Shown: positions 54,067 through 63,691, numbered from the stretch's first letter. The stretch is DNA of 64,000 bases from [Leptolyngbya] sp. PCC 7376 (GCF_000316605.1 NC_019683.1:4014036-4078035), one strand, 5' to 3'. Notes: generated from the sequence alone by a model not told the origin. Made by a program: numbers and translations.

Positions 54067-56472
54067 ATGGTTTGGACTGACCAGCTGAAATGGTTTACTC
54101 GCAAATCCCAGCAGCTCCCTCTACGGCTCGTATTGGTTGTACCGTTTTTGCTGCAAATATTTGGAGTGGTGGGATTAGTTGGCTATTGGTCGCTCCGCAA
54201 TGGTCAAAAATCTGTCGATACTCTTGTCCAGCAACTCCAGACTGAAATTGGACGGGAGATTGATCTCCATTTACGCAGTTATTTACGGGAGCCAGATTTT
54301 GCCAATCGCGCCACCATTGCTGCTGTCGAATTAGGGTTAGTTGATCCAACCGATCAAAATGCTTTAACGACTTATTTTCGGCGGTTAATCAAAGACAATC
54401 CACAAATTAATACAATTCAATATGGTTCCTTAGAGGGTGACTATATCGGTATCGGACGCTGGAAAAAAGGTGAGCCTGTCCTTAAGATTGCGACCCGTGA
54501 GATGGATGGCAAATTTCAAACGCTCCGACTCAATAGCGAAGGTAAAACAACTTATATTTACAACACCCGCGAAAACTATGTATTGCAAGATCGCGATTGG
54601 TTTAAAAACCCAGTTGGTGCACAGGCAACCCGTTGGAGTCCGGTTTATGTGATGTTTAGCAATCGCATGTTAGGGCTGACATTGGCGGAACCTGTTGAGA
54701 ATGCCTCAGGCGAAATGATTGGAGTGATCGGCACAGATGTGTTGTTGGCGGAGTTAAATATTTTTCTCAAAAGCCTTGAGGTGGGTAAAACAGGACAGGC
54801 CTTTATCCTTGAACGGAATGGTGCATTAATAGGTAGTTCGACCCTGCGGAGTAGCCTCAATTTTCAGAATGATCAGGAGCGGCCAGAGCGTTTATTGGCA
54901 GAGGTTAGTGAGGATGACCTGATTGAATCGACCACTCGTTATCTCAGGCAAGAATTTGGCTCGCTAGAGAATATTGATCAACAGGAAAAGGGTCGCATCA
55001 ACTTAGACGGGAAAACGCATTTTTTACAAGTGAGTCCATATCAGGATGAGTTTGGGTTAGATTGGCTCGTGATTCAAACGATTCCTGAGTCAGATTTTAT
55101 GGCGCAGATTCATGTGAATACTCGCAACACGATTTTGATGATGTTTGTGGGTTTATGTATTGCGTCTTGGGTAGGGCTAATGACTTCTCGCTGGATTGCC
55201 AGCCCGATTTTGCAACTCTCTCAGGCGGCGATCGCCCTGGCGGAAGGAGAATGGAATGTCTTTATTCCAAATTACCAAACGGCTCGAGTGGGCATGATGC
55301 GAGAAACCACGAAATTAGCCTTAGCTTTCAATCGGATGCGTTCAGAGCTCCAAAAATCTTTTGATGATCTCGCCAAAGCAAAGAGTGGTTTAGAAGTAAA
55401 AGTGCAAGAACGCACAAGGGAATTGCGAGCCAGTGAAATTAAATATCGTGGCATTTATGACAATTCCCAGGTGGGGATTTTTCGAACACGAGTGGACAAT
55501 GGTCTAGTAATTGATGCGAATGCCCGCTGTGTTGAAATGATGGGTTATGACAGCGGTGATGAAGTCATTGGTCGGTTAACGGCAGCCGATTTTTATGCGG
55601 ATCTAAAAGACCGAACAAAGATGTTGCAGCAGGTGGTGGATTATGAGCTGCATAACTTTGAGACTCGATTTCGACGTAAAGATGGCAGCATTTTGCATGT
55701 CCTCATTTCTGGGCGTTATAACCAGGAAGATCGCTGCCTTGAGGGTGTAATTAACGATATCAGCGAACAAAAGAAGGCAGATGAAGCACTCAAACAAGAG
55801 CAAGCAAAGGCAGAGGCTTTACTCCTCAATATTTTGCCCGAGGCGATCGCCACCCAACTAAAAGAAAAGCCAGGTACCATCGCTGAACAATATGACCAAG
55901 CTACGATTCTTTTTGCTGATATCGTCGACTTTACGCCCCTCGCCTCACGCCTGTCGGCCCAAGCTTTGCTCGATATCCTCAACCAAGTTTTTTCGCAATT
56001 TGACGAACTTGCTGACCAATATGGTCTCGAAAAAATCAAAACAATTGGTGATGCCTATATGGTTGCAGGGGGATTACCCATTCCCGACCCAAATCACGTC
56101 GCGGCGATCGCCGATATGGCCTTAGCGATGATCGACATTGCCCAGAATATGAGCCCTCTCCAAGTGCAACTAGATGAAAATACCCAACTAAACCATCTCT
56201 TGCGGATTCGTATCGGTATCAATACAGGCGAGGTCATTGCAGGCGTCATCGGCACAAAAAAATTCATTTACGATCTTTGGGGAGACTCAGTGAATGTTGC
56301 TTCTCGAATGGAAAGCAGCGGTGAGCCCAACCTTATCCAAGTCACCGAATCTACCTATGAACTTCTCAAAGATGACTATATTTTTGAGCAACGTGGCATG
56401 ATCTCCGTCAAAGGAAAAGGCGCAATGACAACTTATTGGCTTCTCGGCAAGGCTGAAAATCCAGGCGCTTAG
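54067..56472 (+). CDS. Adenylate cyclase with Cache sensor, HAMP and PAS domains
   Basis: The 801-residue membrane protein has a first helix (about 20-42), a periplasmic Cache sensor (about 45-345), a second helix (about 355-375), HAMP (about 376-430), PAS (about 455-575) and a class III cyclase domain (about 605-790). Metal Asp residues are in FADIVDFT. Substrate-selecting Lys is in EKIKTIGDAY and Asp in DLWGDSVNVASRME, the adenine-specific pair, with the Asn/Arg of NVASR present. It should make cAMP from ATP in response to an external ligand. The cNMP-binding-like domain of the exporter at 34-37 kb is one of many possible cellular receivers. Confidence 0.92.
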   Translation: MVWTDQLKWFTRKSQQLPLRLVLVVPFLLQIFGVVGLVGYWSLRNGQKSVDTLVQQLQTEIGREIDLHLRSYLREPDFANRATIAAVELGLVDPTDQNALTTYFRRLIKDNPQINTIQYGSLEGDYIGIGRWKKGEPVLKIATREMDGKFQTLRLNSEGKTTYIYNTRENYVLQDRDWFKNPVGAQATRWSPVYVMFSNRMLGLTLAEPVENASGEMIGVIGTDVLLAELNIFLKSLEVGKTGQAFILERNGALIGSSTLRSSLNFQNDQERPERLLAEVSEDDLIESTTRYLRQEFGSLENIDQQEKGRINLDGKTHFLQVSPYQDEFGLDWLVIQTIPESDFMAQIHVNTRNTILMMFVGLCIASWVGLMTSRWIASPILQLSQAAIALAEGEWNVFIPNYQTARVGMMRETTKLALAFNRMRSELQKSFDDLAKAKSGLEVKVQERTRELRASEIKYRGIYDNSQVGIFRTRVDNGLVIDANARCVEMMGYDSGDEVIGRLTAADFYADLKDRTKMLQQVVDYELHNFETRFRRKDGSILHVLISGRYNQEDRCLEGVINDISEQKKADEALKQEQAKAEALLLNILPEAIATQLKEKPGTIAEQYDQATILFADIVDFTPLASRLSAQALLDILNQVFSQFDELADQYGLEKIKTIGDAYMVAGGLPIPDPNHVAAIADMALAMIDIAQNMSPLQVQLDENTQLNHLLRIRIGINTGEVIAGVIGTKKFIYDLWGDSVNVASRMESSGEPNLIQVTESTYELLKDDYIFEQRGMISVKGKGAMTTYWLLGKAENPGA

Positions 56473-56773
56473 TCAATTTCCAATACCTCAAAACGGCATT
56501 GTCAACAGATCGCAGAGTGCAAGATGGATTGTGCGTTGAATACCTTGCTTATCCATGAAGTTATAGCAGTGGTCATTTAGTTTGATACGTCATATGAACC
56601 TCAATCCTGAGCCTGTCTGCAAAACCATTATGGAGTGTCTTAATCTATCGGCGACTGCTATAGAAAGAGGACTTTGTGAGGCTGGCAAACTGCTTGGGAG
56701 GAAACATTATACTTGTAATTGTCGTCATTCAGAAGATCGAACGACACATGACAAATCTTTCTTACTGAGTCAA
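56473..56773. other. Upstream region of the DUF928 gene
   Basis: The frame of the DUF928 gene is open back to 56582, giving a Cys-rich N-terminal extension without family resemblance. I treat it as untranslated leader. No terminator or RNA gene is seen. Confidence 0.4.
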
Positions 56774-57475
56774 ATGTTTTCTAACAATTTCTTCTCTCAA
56801 ATCAGCTGGGCTGTGTTCTTTTCGGTACTCGGCTCGGGTTCTGTTGCTCTGGCTGACTACAATCCCCCCGATGCAGAAGTCCCTGATGGCTCCACCGTTG
56901 CGAATGGTTCTCGCACTTCCTGCATTATGGAAGAGGGCAACACCGCATTTACGCCTCTTATTCCGCTGACTCACCTCGCGAAGGGCGATCGCCAGCCGGA
57001 ACTTGCTTTTTATGTTCCCACAACCTCAGAGTATCGCGTCGATATCGGTCTCCTCGATAGCGATGGTGAATTCCTTGAATTTATTGAAGCAACAGGTACT
57101 GAACCGGGGATTGTCTCGGTGCCTGTGACGATGATATTAGAAACAGGTCGCTATCAGATACATGCAGGACTCGCTTGTGATGATGCCAGCCAATATCATA
57201 CTGAGGCGATCGCCTATTTTGAGTTAGAGGCTTTACCAGAAGCAGTGCAGACAGAAGTGGCAGATACTGCTGATGCTGCAACACAATCAGAAATTTATGC
57301 CGATGCCGGTTATTGGTTAGATGCTTTTACTCTCGCTGATGAGACGCAACGCCTTGATTTATTGCAACAGCTAGCCTCATTGGAGACGACGGAGCAACAA
57401 GCAAATTTAGTGGCGATCGCCGAAGCTTTGACCATGAAGCAAACAACAGACGTGACTGCCCATACTGTTCCGTAA
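56774..57475 (+). CDS. DUF928-like secreted protein
   Basis: The product of about 233 residues starts with a signal peptide (hydrophobic about 10-30, ending GSVALA-DYNPP). The mature part has DGSTVANGSRTSC and LTHLAKGDRQPELAFYVP, the pattern of the cyanobacterial DUF928 family. A helical C-terminal part follows. It would be periplasmic. ATG 56774 is chosen over 56582 because only it places the signal peptide at the start. Function is unknown. Confidence 0.78.
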   Translation: MFSNNFFSQISWAVFFSVLGSGSVALADYNPPDAEVPDGSTVANGSRTSCIMEEGNTAFTPLIPLTHLAKGDRQPELAFYVPTTSEYRVDIGLLDSDGEFLEFIEATGTEPGIVSVPVTMILETGRYQIHAGLACDDASQYHTEAIAYFELEALPEAVQTEVADTADAATQSEIYADAGYWLDAFTLADETQRLDLLQQLASLETTEQQANLVAIAEALTMKQTTDVTAHTVP

Positions 57476-57569
57476 GATCGTTTTTCCCGAGAATTCACGA
57501 AGACTTTTTGGGTTAAGACTTTTATGATGAAGACTAGGCAGTGCCTAGGTTGGAAGTCAACGGTTATCT

Positions 57570-58817
57570 ATGAGCGATCAAAATGAACTCCTCGAATTAG
57601 TTGAGACCCTAGTTCATGAGCAGAAGGGGGAATATCTTAGCGATCTGCAACGCATTATTTTGGCCGCATCCCTAGATGATTCGGGTAAACGCAAAACTTA
57701 TGAGGCGATCGCCAACGAAACGGGTTACTCACCGAAATACATTAAACAAGGAATTGCGCCTACCCTCTGGCAACTGCTCTCGGAACTATTTGGTGAGAAA
57801 GTCAGCAAAAGTAATATTTTTGCTGTGCTTTCTCAATACCAAAAACAACATCCACCCCAACCCAAAACAACTCAGCAAGCTACATCACAACCAGCAGAAA
57901 CATCAAAAGTTTCTCTCTTAACTCCGACAGCGGCAATACCGACCAGTAATGCCAAAGCCGTTATTTTATTAGTTGATGATCAGCCCCAAAACCTCGCCCT
58001 CCTCACCGATATGCTCGAAAGCGAAGGGTACGATGTGCGCCAAGCGATTAATGGTCGACTTGCGCTTAATGTTGTAAAAATTCAGCCGCCTGATCTCATT
58101 TTGCTAGACGTGAATATGCCTGAGATGAATGGTTATGAGGTGTGTCGTCAGCTGAAAGCAGATCCCAGCACTGCTTCGATTCCCGTCATTTTTATTAGTG
58201 CCCTTAATGAGAGTTGGGATAAGGTACAGGCGTTTTCGGTAGGTGCGGCAGACTACATCACCAAACCACCCAAGGTAGTGGAAGTTATCGCCCGTATTAC
58301 GAATCAACTCAATCTTTCGAAGGCTTACCAACAGTTTCGGCGGCTATCAGCCCATCTCCAATACAGCCAACGGTTACTTCGCGATGCGGGATTAGTCGAT
58401 GCCCATATGGGACTGATGACGCGGGACTATTTTGAGCAACGTCTTACAGAAAAATGGCCAGGGGCGATCGCCGCGCAACAGAGTATGGCATTAGTGCTGG
58501 TGAAATTTTCTTATCTCTCTGTGGGAGTGCATACCGATTTTCCTGCTGAGTGGCAGACCCTTATTACCCATCTCCTGTCTCTTGTGGATCTAGAGCAAGT
58601 CGAAGTCGCTCATTTTGCCCCCTTTACAGTCGCGATCTTGATGCCTGGTGTTAGCGCCAATCACCTCACTGAAGTGCAACAGGCGATCGCCCAACAGTTG
58701 GAACCCTATAAACTGCCTCTATCAATGGATTTTCAGATCTTTTCCCACAATGCCCAGCCCAGCGAAACACTGACGAGCCAACAATTTCTCGCTGCGGGTA
58801 AAGCTTTACTCCCGTAG
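57570..58817 (+). CDS. vMAP-type HTH - REC - degenerate GGDEF response regulator
   Basis: The 415-residue protein begins with an HTH (about 20-90: GEYLSDLQRIILAASL, TYEAIANETGYSPKYIKQG, LWQLLSELFGEKVSK). This is the vWA-MoxR-associated N-terminal HTH seen on cyanobacterial STAND and signalling proteins. A receiver domain (about 130-245) has LLVDDQPQN, phospho-Asp in LILLDVNMPE and Lys in ITKP. The C-terminal part (about 275-415) has a GGDEF-like fold with HMGLMTRDYFEQRL but lacks GGDEF residues, so no cyclase activity is expected. It is likely cytoplasmic. Its kinase is not in the window. Confidence 0.85.
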   Translation: MSDQNELLELVETLVHEQKGEYLSDLQRIILAASLDDSGKRKTYEAIANETGYSPKYIKQGIAPTLWQLLSELFGEKVSKSNIFAVLSQYQKQHPPQPKTTQQATSQPAETSKVSLLTPTAAIPTSNAKAVILLVDDQPQNLALLTDMLESEGYDVRQAINGRLALNVVKIQPPDLILLDVNMPEMNGYEVCRQLKADPSTASIPVIFISALNESWDKVQAFSVGAADYITKPPKVVEVIARITNQLNLSKAYQQFRRLSAHLQYSQRLLRDAGLVDAHMGLMTRDYFEQRLTEKWPGAIAAQQSMALVLVKFSYLSVGVHTDFPAEWQTLITHLLSLVDLEQVEVAHFAPFTVAILMPGVSANHLTEVQQAIAQQLEPYKLPLSMDFQIFSHNAQPSETLTSQQFLAAGKALLP

Positions 58818-58966
58818 GATTCTAAATTGTAAGTTTTAGAGAAAGTGACTTTTTTAAATCAAAGACATGACCAAAAATGACTTTTTCGGTATTTTTTCTG
58901 CTGGAAATTAGAGCGATAGTGAAAGCAATCAAGTTCACACAACATTCTTTCTCAGAGGTTAATCCG

Positions 58967-59068
58967 ATGAATCATGACCTTGTAACTGTCCTAGAGATCA
59001 ATGCAATTTTCGCTTTGTTCTTTACAGTTTATTCTCCGCTCATAATCTGGCGTCTGCCAACTCGCTAG
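58967..59068 (+). CDS. Very small membrane protein (33 residues)
   Basis: ATG 58967 has AGAGG eight bases upstream and encodes MNHDLVTVLEINAIFALFFT plus a short tail ending in RLPTR, with one hydrophobic helix (about 13-28). No family is recognised. It stands 79 bases before the DUF4278 gene and could share its transcript. A ribosome site and helix support it; nothing else does. Confidence 0.45.
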   Translation: MNHDLVTVLEINAIFALFFTVYSPLIIWRLPTR

Positions 59069-59147
59069 CTGATTTCTGCAACTAAAAACTCACTTTCTTT
59101 TTTGTCACATTTCCCTTATCAACAATTTCTTATCTCGGAGCAAAATA

Positions 59148-59321
59148 ATGACAACTCTCACTTTTCGTGGTTCTCAATTCACCTATCAACCTACTCGTAT
59201 TCATACACCTACTTGTAAGACCCACACAACCAAATATCGTGGACAAGTCGTTGCAATTCGTCAGCCGATCACCCCAGACTCTACACCCAAAGGTCTGATC
59301 TATCGAGGCGTTGCGTACTAA
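59148..59321 (+). CDS. DUF4278-like small protein (57 residues)
   Basis: The protein starts MTTLTFRGSQFTYQPTR and ends LIYRGVAY. The YRG motif (here FRG, KYRG and IYRGV) and final YRGVxY are typical of DUF4278 proteins, small cyanobacterial proteins of unknown function often induced by nutrient or light stress. CGGAG lies seven bases before the ATG. A strong terminator follows. Confidence 0.85.
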   Translation: MTTLTFRGSQFTYQPTRIHTPTCKTHTTKYRGQVVAIRQPITPDSTPKGLIYRGVAY

Positions 59322-59364
59322 AAGTTCGACTTAGGCATCTAGTCTGCAAGTTTTAGATACCCCA

Positions 59365-59395
59365 AGGCTTCCCAATACTGGGAGGTCTTTTTTTA
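59365..59395 (+). terminator. Intrinsic terminator after the DUF4278 gene
   Basis: A 10-bp stem (59365-59374 with 59379-59388, two G-T wobbles) with an ATAC loop is followed by seven T residues. Confidence 0.85.
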
Positions 59396-59399
59396 ATAT

Positions 59400-59720
59400 A
59401 TGGAGGCGATCGCCAAGCACAGCTCCCTTACAAATCGATCACCTCTACTTAGTTCGCCTCATCCAATATGATTTCGTGGATGAAATTCTGACTGGCGAAC
59501 CCTTACCCCGCTACCGATTTAAAGAGCTAAATCTGCAAGCAGATCCCGATAGCTATGACATATTGATCGCAATTAAACCTGTAAAAGAATGGCTTGATGG
59601 AGTCTACACATTGCTCTAGCAAGTCATCGATCAATCTGAAGCCGAAACTCTGACTGATTTGATTGATTTGACCTCTTGCAAAGATTCTGTCAGAGTTGAG
59701 TTGTCAAAATAGGTTTGAAT
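59400..59720 (+). pseudogene. Remnant of an unrecognised protein-coding gene
   Basis: One frame reads IDHLYLVRLIQYDFVDE, then GEPLPRYRFKELNLQADPDS, is broken by TAG after WLDGVYTLL and continues QVIDQSEAETLTDL. It has no start codon or ribosome site. Composition looks like former coding DNA. I do not recognise the family. It lies between a terminator and an IS transposase. Confidence 0.35.
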
Positions 59721-59774
59721 GTGACCGTCTGATATTGTTTGAGTCAACTTAAACCATCGCTCTCAAACCGTTCT

Positions 59775-60593
59775 ATGGACTGCCCTCATTGTGACTCGAC
59801 AAGATTTTCAGTCCTACAACGAAAGACTAACCTTGGTTACGATCGCTTTCAGTGTAAAACTTGCCATCGCACCTATAACGAGCGCACTGCAACACCTTTC
59901 AATTTCATTGAAGTGCCTACAGACATCGTCTTTGAAGTTCTATTCTGTCGAATCAGATATAAACTCAGCTATCGCGATGTCGCTGAATTCTATTTGCTTC
60001 GTGGATTTCAATTCAGCCATGAAACTGTTCGGGACTGGGAGGAGCGTTTCCTGCCTTATTTCACCGAACACATTCGAGAAAAACGACGAGGAAAAATAGG
60101 GCAAGTCTGGTTTGTTGATGAAACTTATGTCCAAGTTTCTGGGCGATGGTGCTATCTATACCGTGGCATTGATCAAGATGGCAATCTTGTGGATGTGAGG
60201 CTCTCTGATAAACGGGACATGGCAGGGACTAAAGCCTTTTTTGAAATGGCCAGAGAGATATCAGGGGAAAGTCCCGAGCAAGTCTTTACTGATGGTCTTA
60301 AGTCATACCCCAGAGCCATTGATGAAGAATTAGGAAAAGAGGTGGAGCATCAAGTGATTGGCTGTCAGGGTAATCCAGTGGAGCAAAGTCATCGTGGCCA
60401 GAAAGACCGATATTATCCGACTCTTGGATTTGGAGCCTTGGAATCAGCCCAGAGATTCTGTCAGGCTTTTGATGAGGTGAATAATGTTCTGAGACCTCGT
60501 CGTCAAATGGGAGAAGTAGTGTCTTCGTCTGAACGAAGAGATAGGTTTCTCCAAAGAATCGAAGCATTACACAGCATTTTCAATGCCGCTTAA
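59775..60593 (+). CDS. IS6-like transposase with N-terminal zinc ribbon
   Basis: The product of about 272 residues has a Cys4 zinc ribbon (CPHC...CKTC) and an IS6/IS240-type DDE core. WFVDETYVQVSGRWCYLYR carries the first Asp, EQVFTDGLKSYPRAI the second, and GNPVEQSHRGQKDRYYPTLGF the Glu. The frame is open to TTG 59739, but ATG 59775 starts at the zinc ribbon. The terminal repeats could not be found. The gene looks intact. Confidence 0.82.
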   Translation: MDCPHCDSTRFSVLQRKTNLGYDRFQCKTCHRTYNERTATPFNFIEVPTDIVFEVLFCRIRYKLSYRDVAEFYLLRGFQFSHETVRDWEERFLPYFTEHIREKRRGKIGQVWFVDETYVQVSGRWCYLYRGIDQDGNLVDVRLSDKRDMAGTKAFFEMAREISGESPEQVFTDGLKSYPRAIDEELGKEVEHQVIGCQGNPVEQSHRGQKDRYYPTLGFGALESAQRFCQAFDEVNNVLRPRRQMGEVVSSSERRDRFLQRIEALHSIFNAA

Positions 60594-60607
60594 CAACAGG
60601 CTTATCG

Positions 60608-61520
60608 AACGTGAGTTCGGGATAAGGAAATGAGGTTCTAATCAAGCTGAAGAGAGGGTTTCTTAGGCTGATGACAGTAGGCAATGAGACCGCAAAGCAA
60701 GTTGACACAAAAGTTCGCTGGACTGCGATGGCGAGAGTGTTCAATCTGAGAAATTTTCTTCAGTTGGTCAATGACTGTCTCAATTAAAGCTCGCTTACGA
60801 GCCAAAACTTTGTCACGCCAAAGCATCAGGTGATTCTTCATATTGCGACGAGGCTTAGCTAGAAGCCTCACATCATATTCTTCTTGTAAATACTGTGCCA
60901 GAGCTTGAGAGACGTAACTTTTATCAGCAAAGACTTTTCCCGATAACTCTTTCAAAAGCTCCACTACCGGCTTTCTATCATTGGTGTTGCCAGGCGTGAT
61001 TTTAACATTGAGTAATTCGCCATGGTCATTGATAACCAGATGTAGTTTGAAACCAAAGAACCAACCCACAGAGGTTTTACCTCGAGCGGCATGACCTTCA
61101 AAAACGCGATGTTGAGAGATGCGGCGATTGTGACAAACCTTGATACTGGTGGCATCAATGAAACTAATACCTGTGCATTGACCATAACAGTGCTGTAGGT
61201 AGACACATAGAGGTACTAACGTCGAAGGCATCCACTCCACAAAACGTTGGTCACTCACGGCTCTGGGAAAGGCTCCTCGCCAGTGATGACGCACATTGAT
61301 GAGATAGAAATACTTGAAGTGACGATAGTGAGATTGATGAAATGCAATCAATATCGTCATTATCTCGCTGAGACTAAGGCTTCTAGGGCGACGTCGCCGC
61401 CGTTGTTTCGAGGCCAGTAATTGTTGTTGCCATTGAGGTTCAAAGACTTGGCAGAAATCATCAATGGAACAAAACAAAGGTTCTAGACTGGTCATGGGAG
61501 AAAGTGGTGGATTGCTTATT
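60608..61520. mobile_element. IS982-family element, copy A, right end missing
   Basis: The left inverted repeat begins at 60608 with AACGTGAGTTCGGGATAAGG. The right repeat is absent: the sequence runs into the left repeat of the next copy at 61521. The copy is therefore likely immobile on its own. Confidence 0.75.
60638..61495 (-). CDS. IS982-family transposase, copy A
   Basis: The product of about 285 residues starts at ATG 61495 ([18 protein letters not shown]). The DDE catalytic region includes [35 protein letters not shown], the later [10 protein letters not shown] and [25 protein letters not shown]. All are typical of IS982. The frame is intact. It is diverged from copy B but clearly homologous. 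Confidence 0.88.
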   Translation of the reverse strand: MTSLEPLFCSIDDFCQVFEPQWQQQLLASKQRRRRRPRSLSLSEIMTILIAFHQSHYRHFKYFYLINVRHHWRGAFPRAVSDQRFVEWMPSTLVPLCVYLQHCYGQCTGISFIDATSIKVCHNRRISQHRVFEGHAARGKTSVGWFFGFKLHLVINDHGELLNVKITPGNTNDRKPVVELLKELSGKVFADKSYVSQALAQYLQEEYDVRLLAKPRRNMKNHLMLWRDKVLARKRALIETVIDQLKKISQIEHSRHRSPANFCVNLLCGLIAYCHQPKKPSLQLD

Positions 61521-62485
61521 AACGTGAGTTCTGGATAAGGAAATGAGACTCTAATTGAGTTAGAGAGAAGGTTTCTTAGGCTGATGACAATAGGCAATCA
61601 AGCCACACAGCAAATTGACGCAGAAGTTCGCTGGACTACGATGTCTAGAGTGCTCAATCTGAGAAATATTCTTCAGTTGGTCAATGACGGTCTCAATTAA
61701 AGCTCGCTTACGAGCGATGAATGTATCTTGCCAGAGCATCAAGCGATTCTCCATATTGCGGCGAGGTTTAGCAATTAACATCACATCATGTTCTTCTTTG
61801 AGATGTTGTGCCAGAGCTTGGGACACATAGCCCTTATCTCCAAAAACTTTGCTGAATAAATTCCGTAACAGTTCAACGACAGGCTTTCTGTCATCAATAT
61901 TGCCAGGAGTGATTTGTACATGAAGTAATTCTCCTCGGTCATTAATGACCAGATGGAGTTTGAAGCCAAAGAACCACCCAACAGAGGTTTTGCCTCTAGC
62001 GGCATGACCGTTAAAGACTCGATGTTGGGCAATACGGCGATTGTGACAAACTTTGATACTGGTGGCATCAATGAAACTAATGCCTGTGCAATCTCCATAA
62101 CAGTCACATAAATAGGCACATAGAGGCACTAAGCTGGAGGGCATCCATGCCACAAAGCGTTGATAACTCACTGCTTTGGGAAAGGCTTTTTGCCAATAGT
62201 GTCGCACCATCAGGAGATAGAAATGCTTGAAATTACGATAGTGAGATTGATGAAATGCAATCAGTATCGTCATCACCTCACTCAAGCTTAGGCTTCTAGA
62301 ACGGTGACGATACCTTTTGCAAGAGCTCAGTAATTCTTGATGCCACTGAGGTTCAAAGACCTGGCAGAAATCGTCAACGTCACAAAATAAAGCGTCTAAA
62401 CTAAGCATAGGAGAAAGCTGTGGATTGGTTTCAACTGCCACGATATGAGCTTTCTTCTTTTCTTTCCTTATCCAGAACTCACGTT
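61521..62485. mobile_element. IS982-family element, copy B, with perfect terminal repeats
   Basis: The 965-bp element has perfect 23-bp inverted repeats at 61521-61543 and 62463-62485 and one intact transposase gene. It is directly abutting copy A in the same orientation. No clear target duplication is visible. Confidence 0.87.
61560..62408 (-). CDS. IS982-family transposase, copy B
   Basis: The product of about 282 residues starts at ATG 62408 ([18 protein letters not shown]). It has the same DDE motifs as copy [41 protein letters not shown] and [17 protein letters not shown]. It looks functional and is inside intact terminal repeats. Confidence 0.88.
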   Translation of the reverse strand: MLSLDALFCDVDDFCQVFEPQWHQELLSSCKRYRHRSRSLSLSEVMTILIAFHQSHYRNFKHFYLLMVRHYWQKAFPKAVSYQRFVAWMPSSLVPLCAYLCDCYGDCTGISFIDATSIKVCHNRRIAQHRVFNGHAARGKTSVGWFFGFKLHLVINDRGELLHVQITPGNIDDRKPVVELLRNLFSKVFGDKGYVSQALAQHLKEEHDVMLIAKPRRNMENRLMLWQDTFIARKRALIETVIDQLKNISQIEHSRHRSPANFCVNLLCGLIAYCHQPKKPSL

Positions 62486-62620
62486 AATTTACGTGGAATA
62501 TTACCGCACAAGTTTGCTAGAGATGACTTCAAAATATGGATTCGTTTTAATTCAACAAAATCAAAAAATGAGATAAGGCGATCGCCGTCCATCTGCTAGA
62601 GTGTCGATTTTAGGTTAATG

Positions 62621-63557
62621 GGAGTGGGTTAAGACAGAATAGGATAGAAGCAATAAACATAGATGCCATGCCTGCTCCCCATAGTCTTGATTTACGCCTA
62701 AAAGCTGTTGCCGCCTTCGATAAAGGTGAACGAAAAAGTGATATCTGTCGCTTCTTTGGTATTAGCCGAAATACGCTAGACCTGTGGCTGAAACGACGAG
62801 AGAAAATCGGTTCAGTCGCTCCGAAGACAGATTACCGTCGAGGCCCTCAACCGAAGATTAATGATCTAGATGCTTTTCGTGCTTTTGCAGAGGAATATGG
62901 GCATCTAACCCAGAAGGAAATGGCGGAGAAATGGCCAGAGTCTATTAGTGATGCATCCAGACGTGAAGCTCTACGGAAAATTGAATTTACTCGAAAAAAA
63001 AGACCTATCGATATCAAGAGAGAGATAAAGAATTAGAAAAAGCATTTGTGGCACAACTGAAGCAGTATGGCCAAGAACGACTCGTATATATCGATGAAAG
63101 TGGATTTGATAATACCTTAGATTATGGGTATGGCTACTGCCATAAGTCAGAGAGGTTTATCGCAGAGAAGTTAGGTCATCGTACAGAACGAGTTAGCGTG
63201 ATTGGAGGATGGCGAGAGGGAGAGCAGATAGCACCGATGGTATTTGAGGGCTATGCCAACAGCGCCTTAGTTTGCCAATGGGTAGAGGATTGCTTAGTGC
63301 CAGAGTTGATTCCGGGTCAAATTATTATTCTGGATAATGCCAGTGTTCATCCAAAGGAAAGAATACAAACATTGGTGGCGAAGGCAGGATGTGAAGTGAT
63401 ATTTTTGCCACCCTACTCACCACACCTGAACAAGATAGAGAAGTTTTGGGGGAGGTTAAAGAAGGAGGTAAGTAAGCTCATCAAGAAGACTGAGGATTTG
63501 TTCGATGCCATCAGAATAGCCTTCTGTTCTATGTCCTAACCTTCTCCTTCGCTGCTA
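62621..63557. mobile_element. IS630-family insertion sequence, copy 2 (intact gene, left end damaged)
   Basis: The sequence matches copy 1 (41013-41960) on the opposite strand. Homology starts only at GGAGTGGG (62621); the outer TAGCAGGCAA of the left repeat is replaced by unrelated sequence. The right end is intact and flanked by TA at 63558-63559. It is probably immobile but can still make transposase. Confidence 0.88.
62668..63539 (+). CDS. IS630-family transposase, made by -1 frameshift
   Basis: The HTH part starts at ATG 62668 (MPAPHSLDLRLKAVAAFDKG) and has DICRFFGISRNTLDLWLKRR. At a run of eight A residues (62994-63001) a -1 shift joins it to YQERDKELEKAFVAQLKQYG and the DDE domain: YIDESGFDN, ILDNASVHPKE, PYSPHLNKIEKFWGRLKKEV. 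Without the shift, a 122-residue HTH protein results. The DDE region is intact, unlike copy 1. Confidence 0.87.
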
Positions 63558-63649
63558 TAAAACCCATAAACCAAGCAAGAGCAATATCTTGAGCGAACAA
63601 ATGAACTACACTGCAAATTGTGTAGAACAAATATATTACGCTGTCACTA

Positions 63650-63691
63650 TGGCTCGAGGCAGATTTGAACTGCCGACCTTGGGCTTATGAG
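63650..63691 (-). tRNA. 3' half of a tRNA-Met(CAU) gene, truncated
   Basis: On the minus strand the 42 bases read from the anticodon loop CTCATAA through GCCC, a 5-bp T stem (GGCAG/CTGCC) with loop TTCAAAT, and the acceptor strand TCGAGCC plus A73. The 5' half with D arm and the matching acceptor strand GGCTCGA is absent. This is a partial gene, not a functional tRNA. Confidence 0.7.

Noticed and set aside
56582-56773. A Cys-rich N-terminal extension of the DUF928 protein
   Set aside because: It would bury the signal peptide 64 residues inside the chain, which does not fit secretion.
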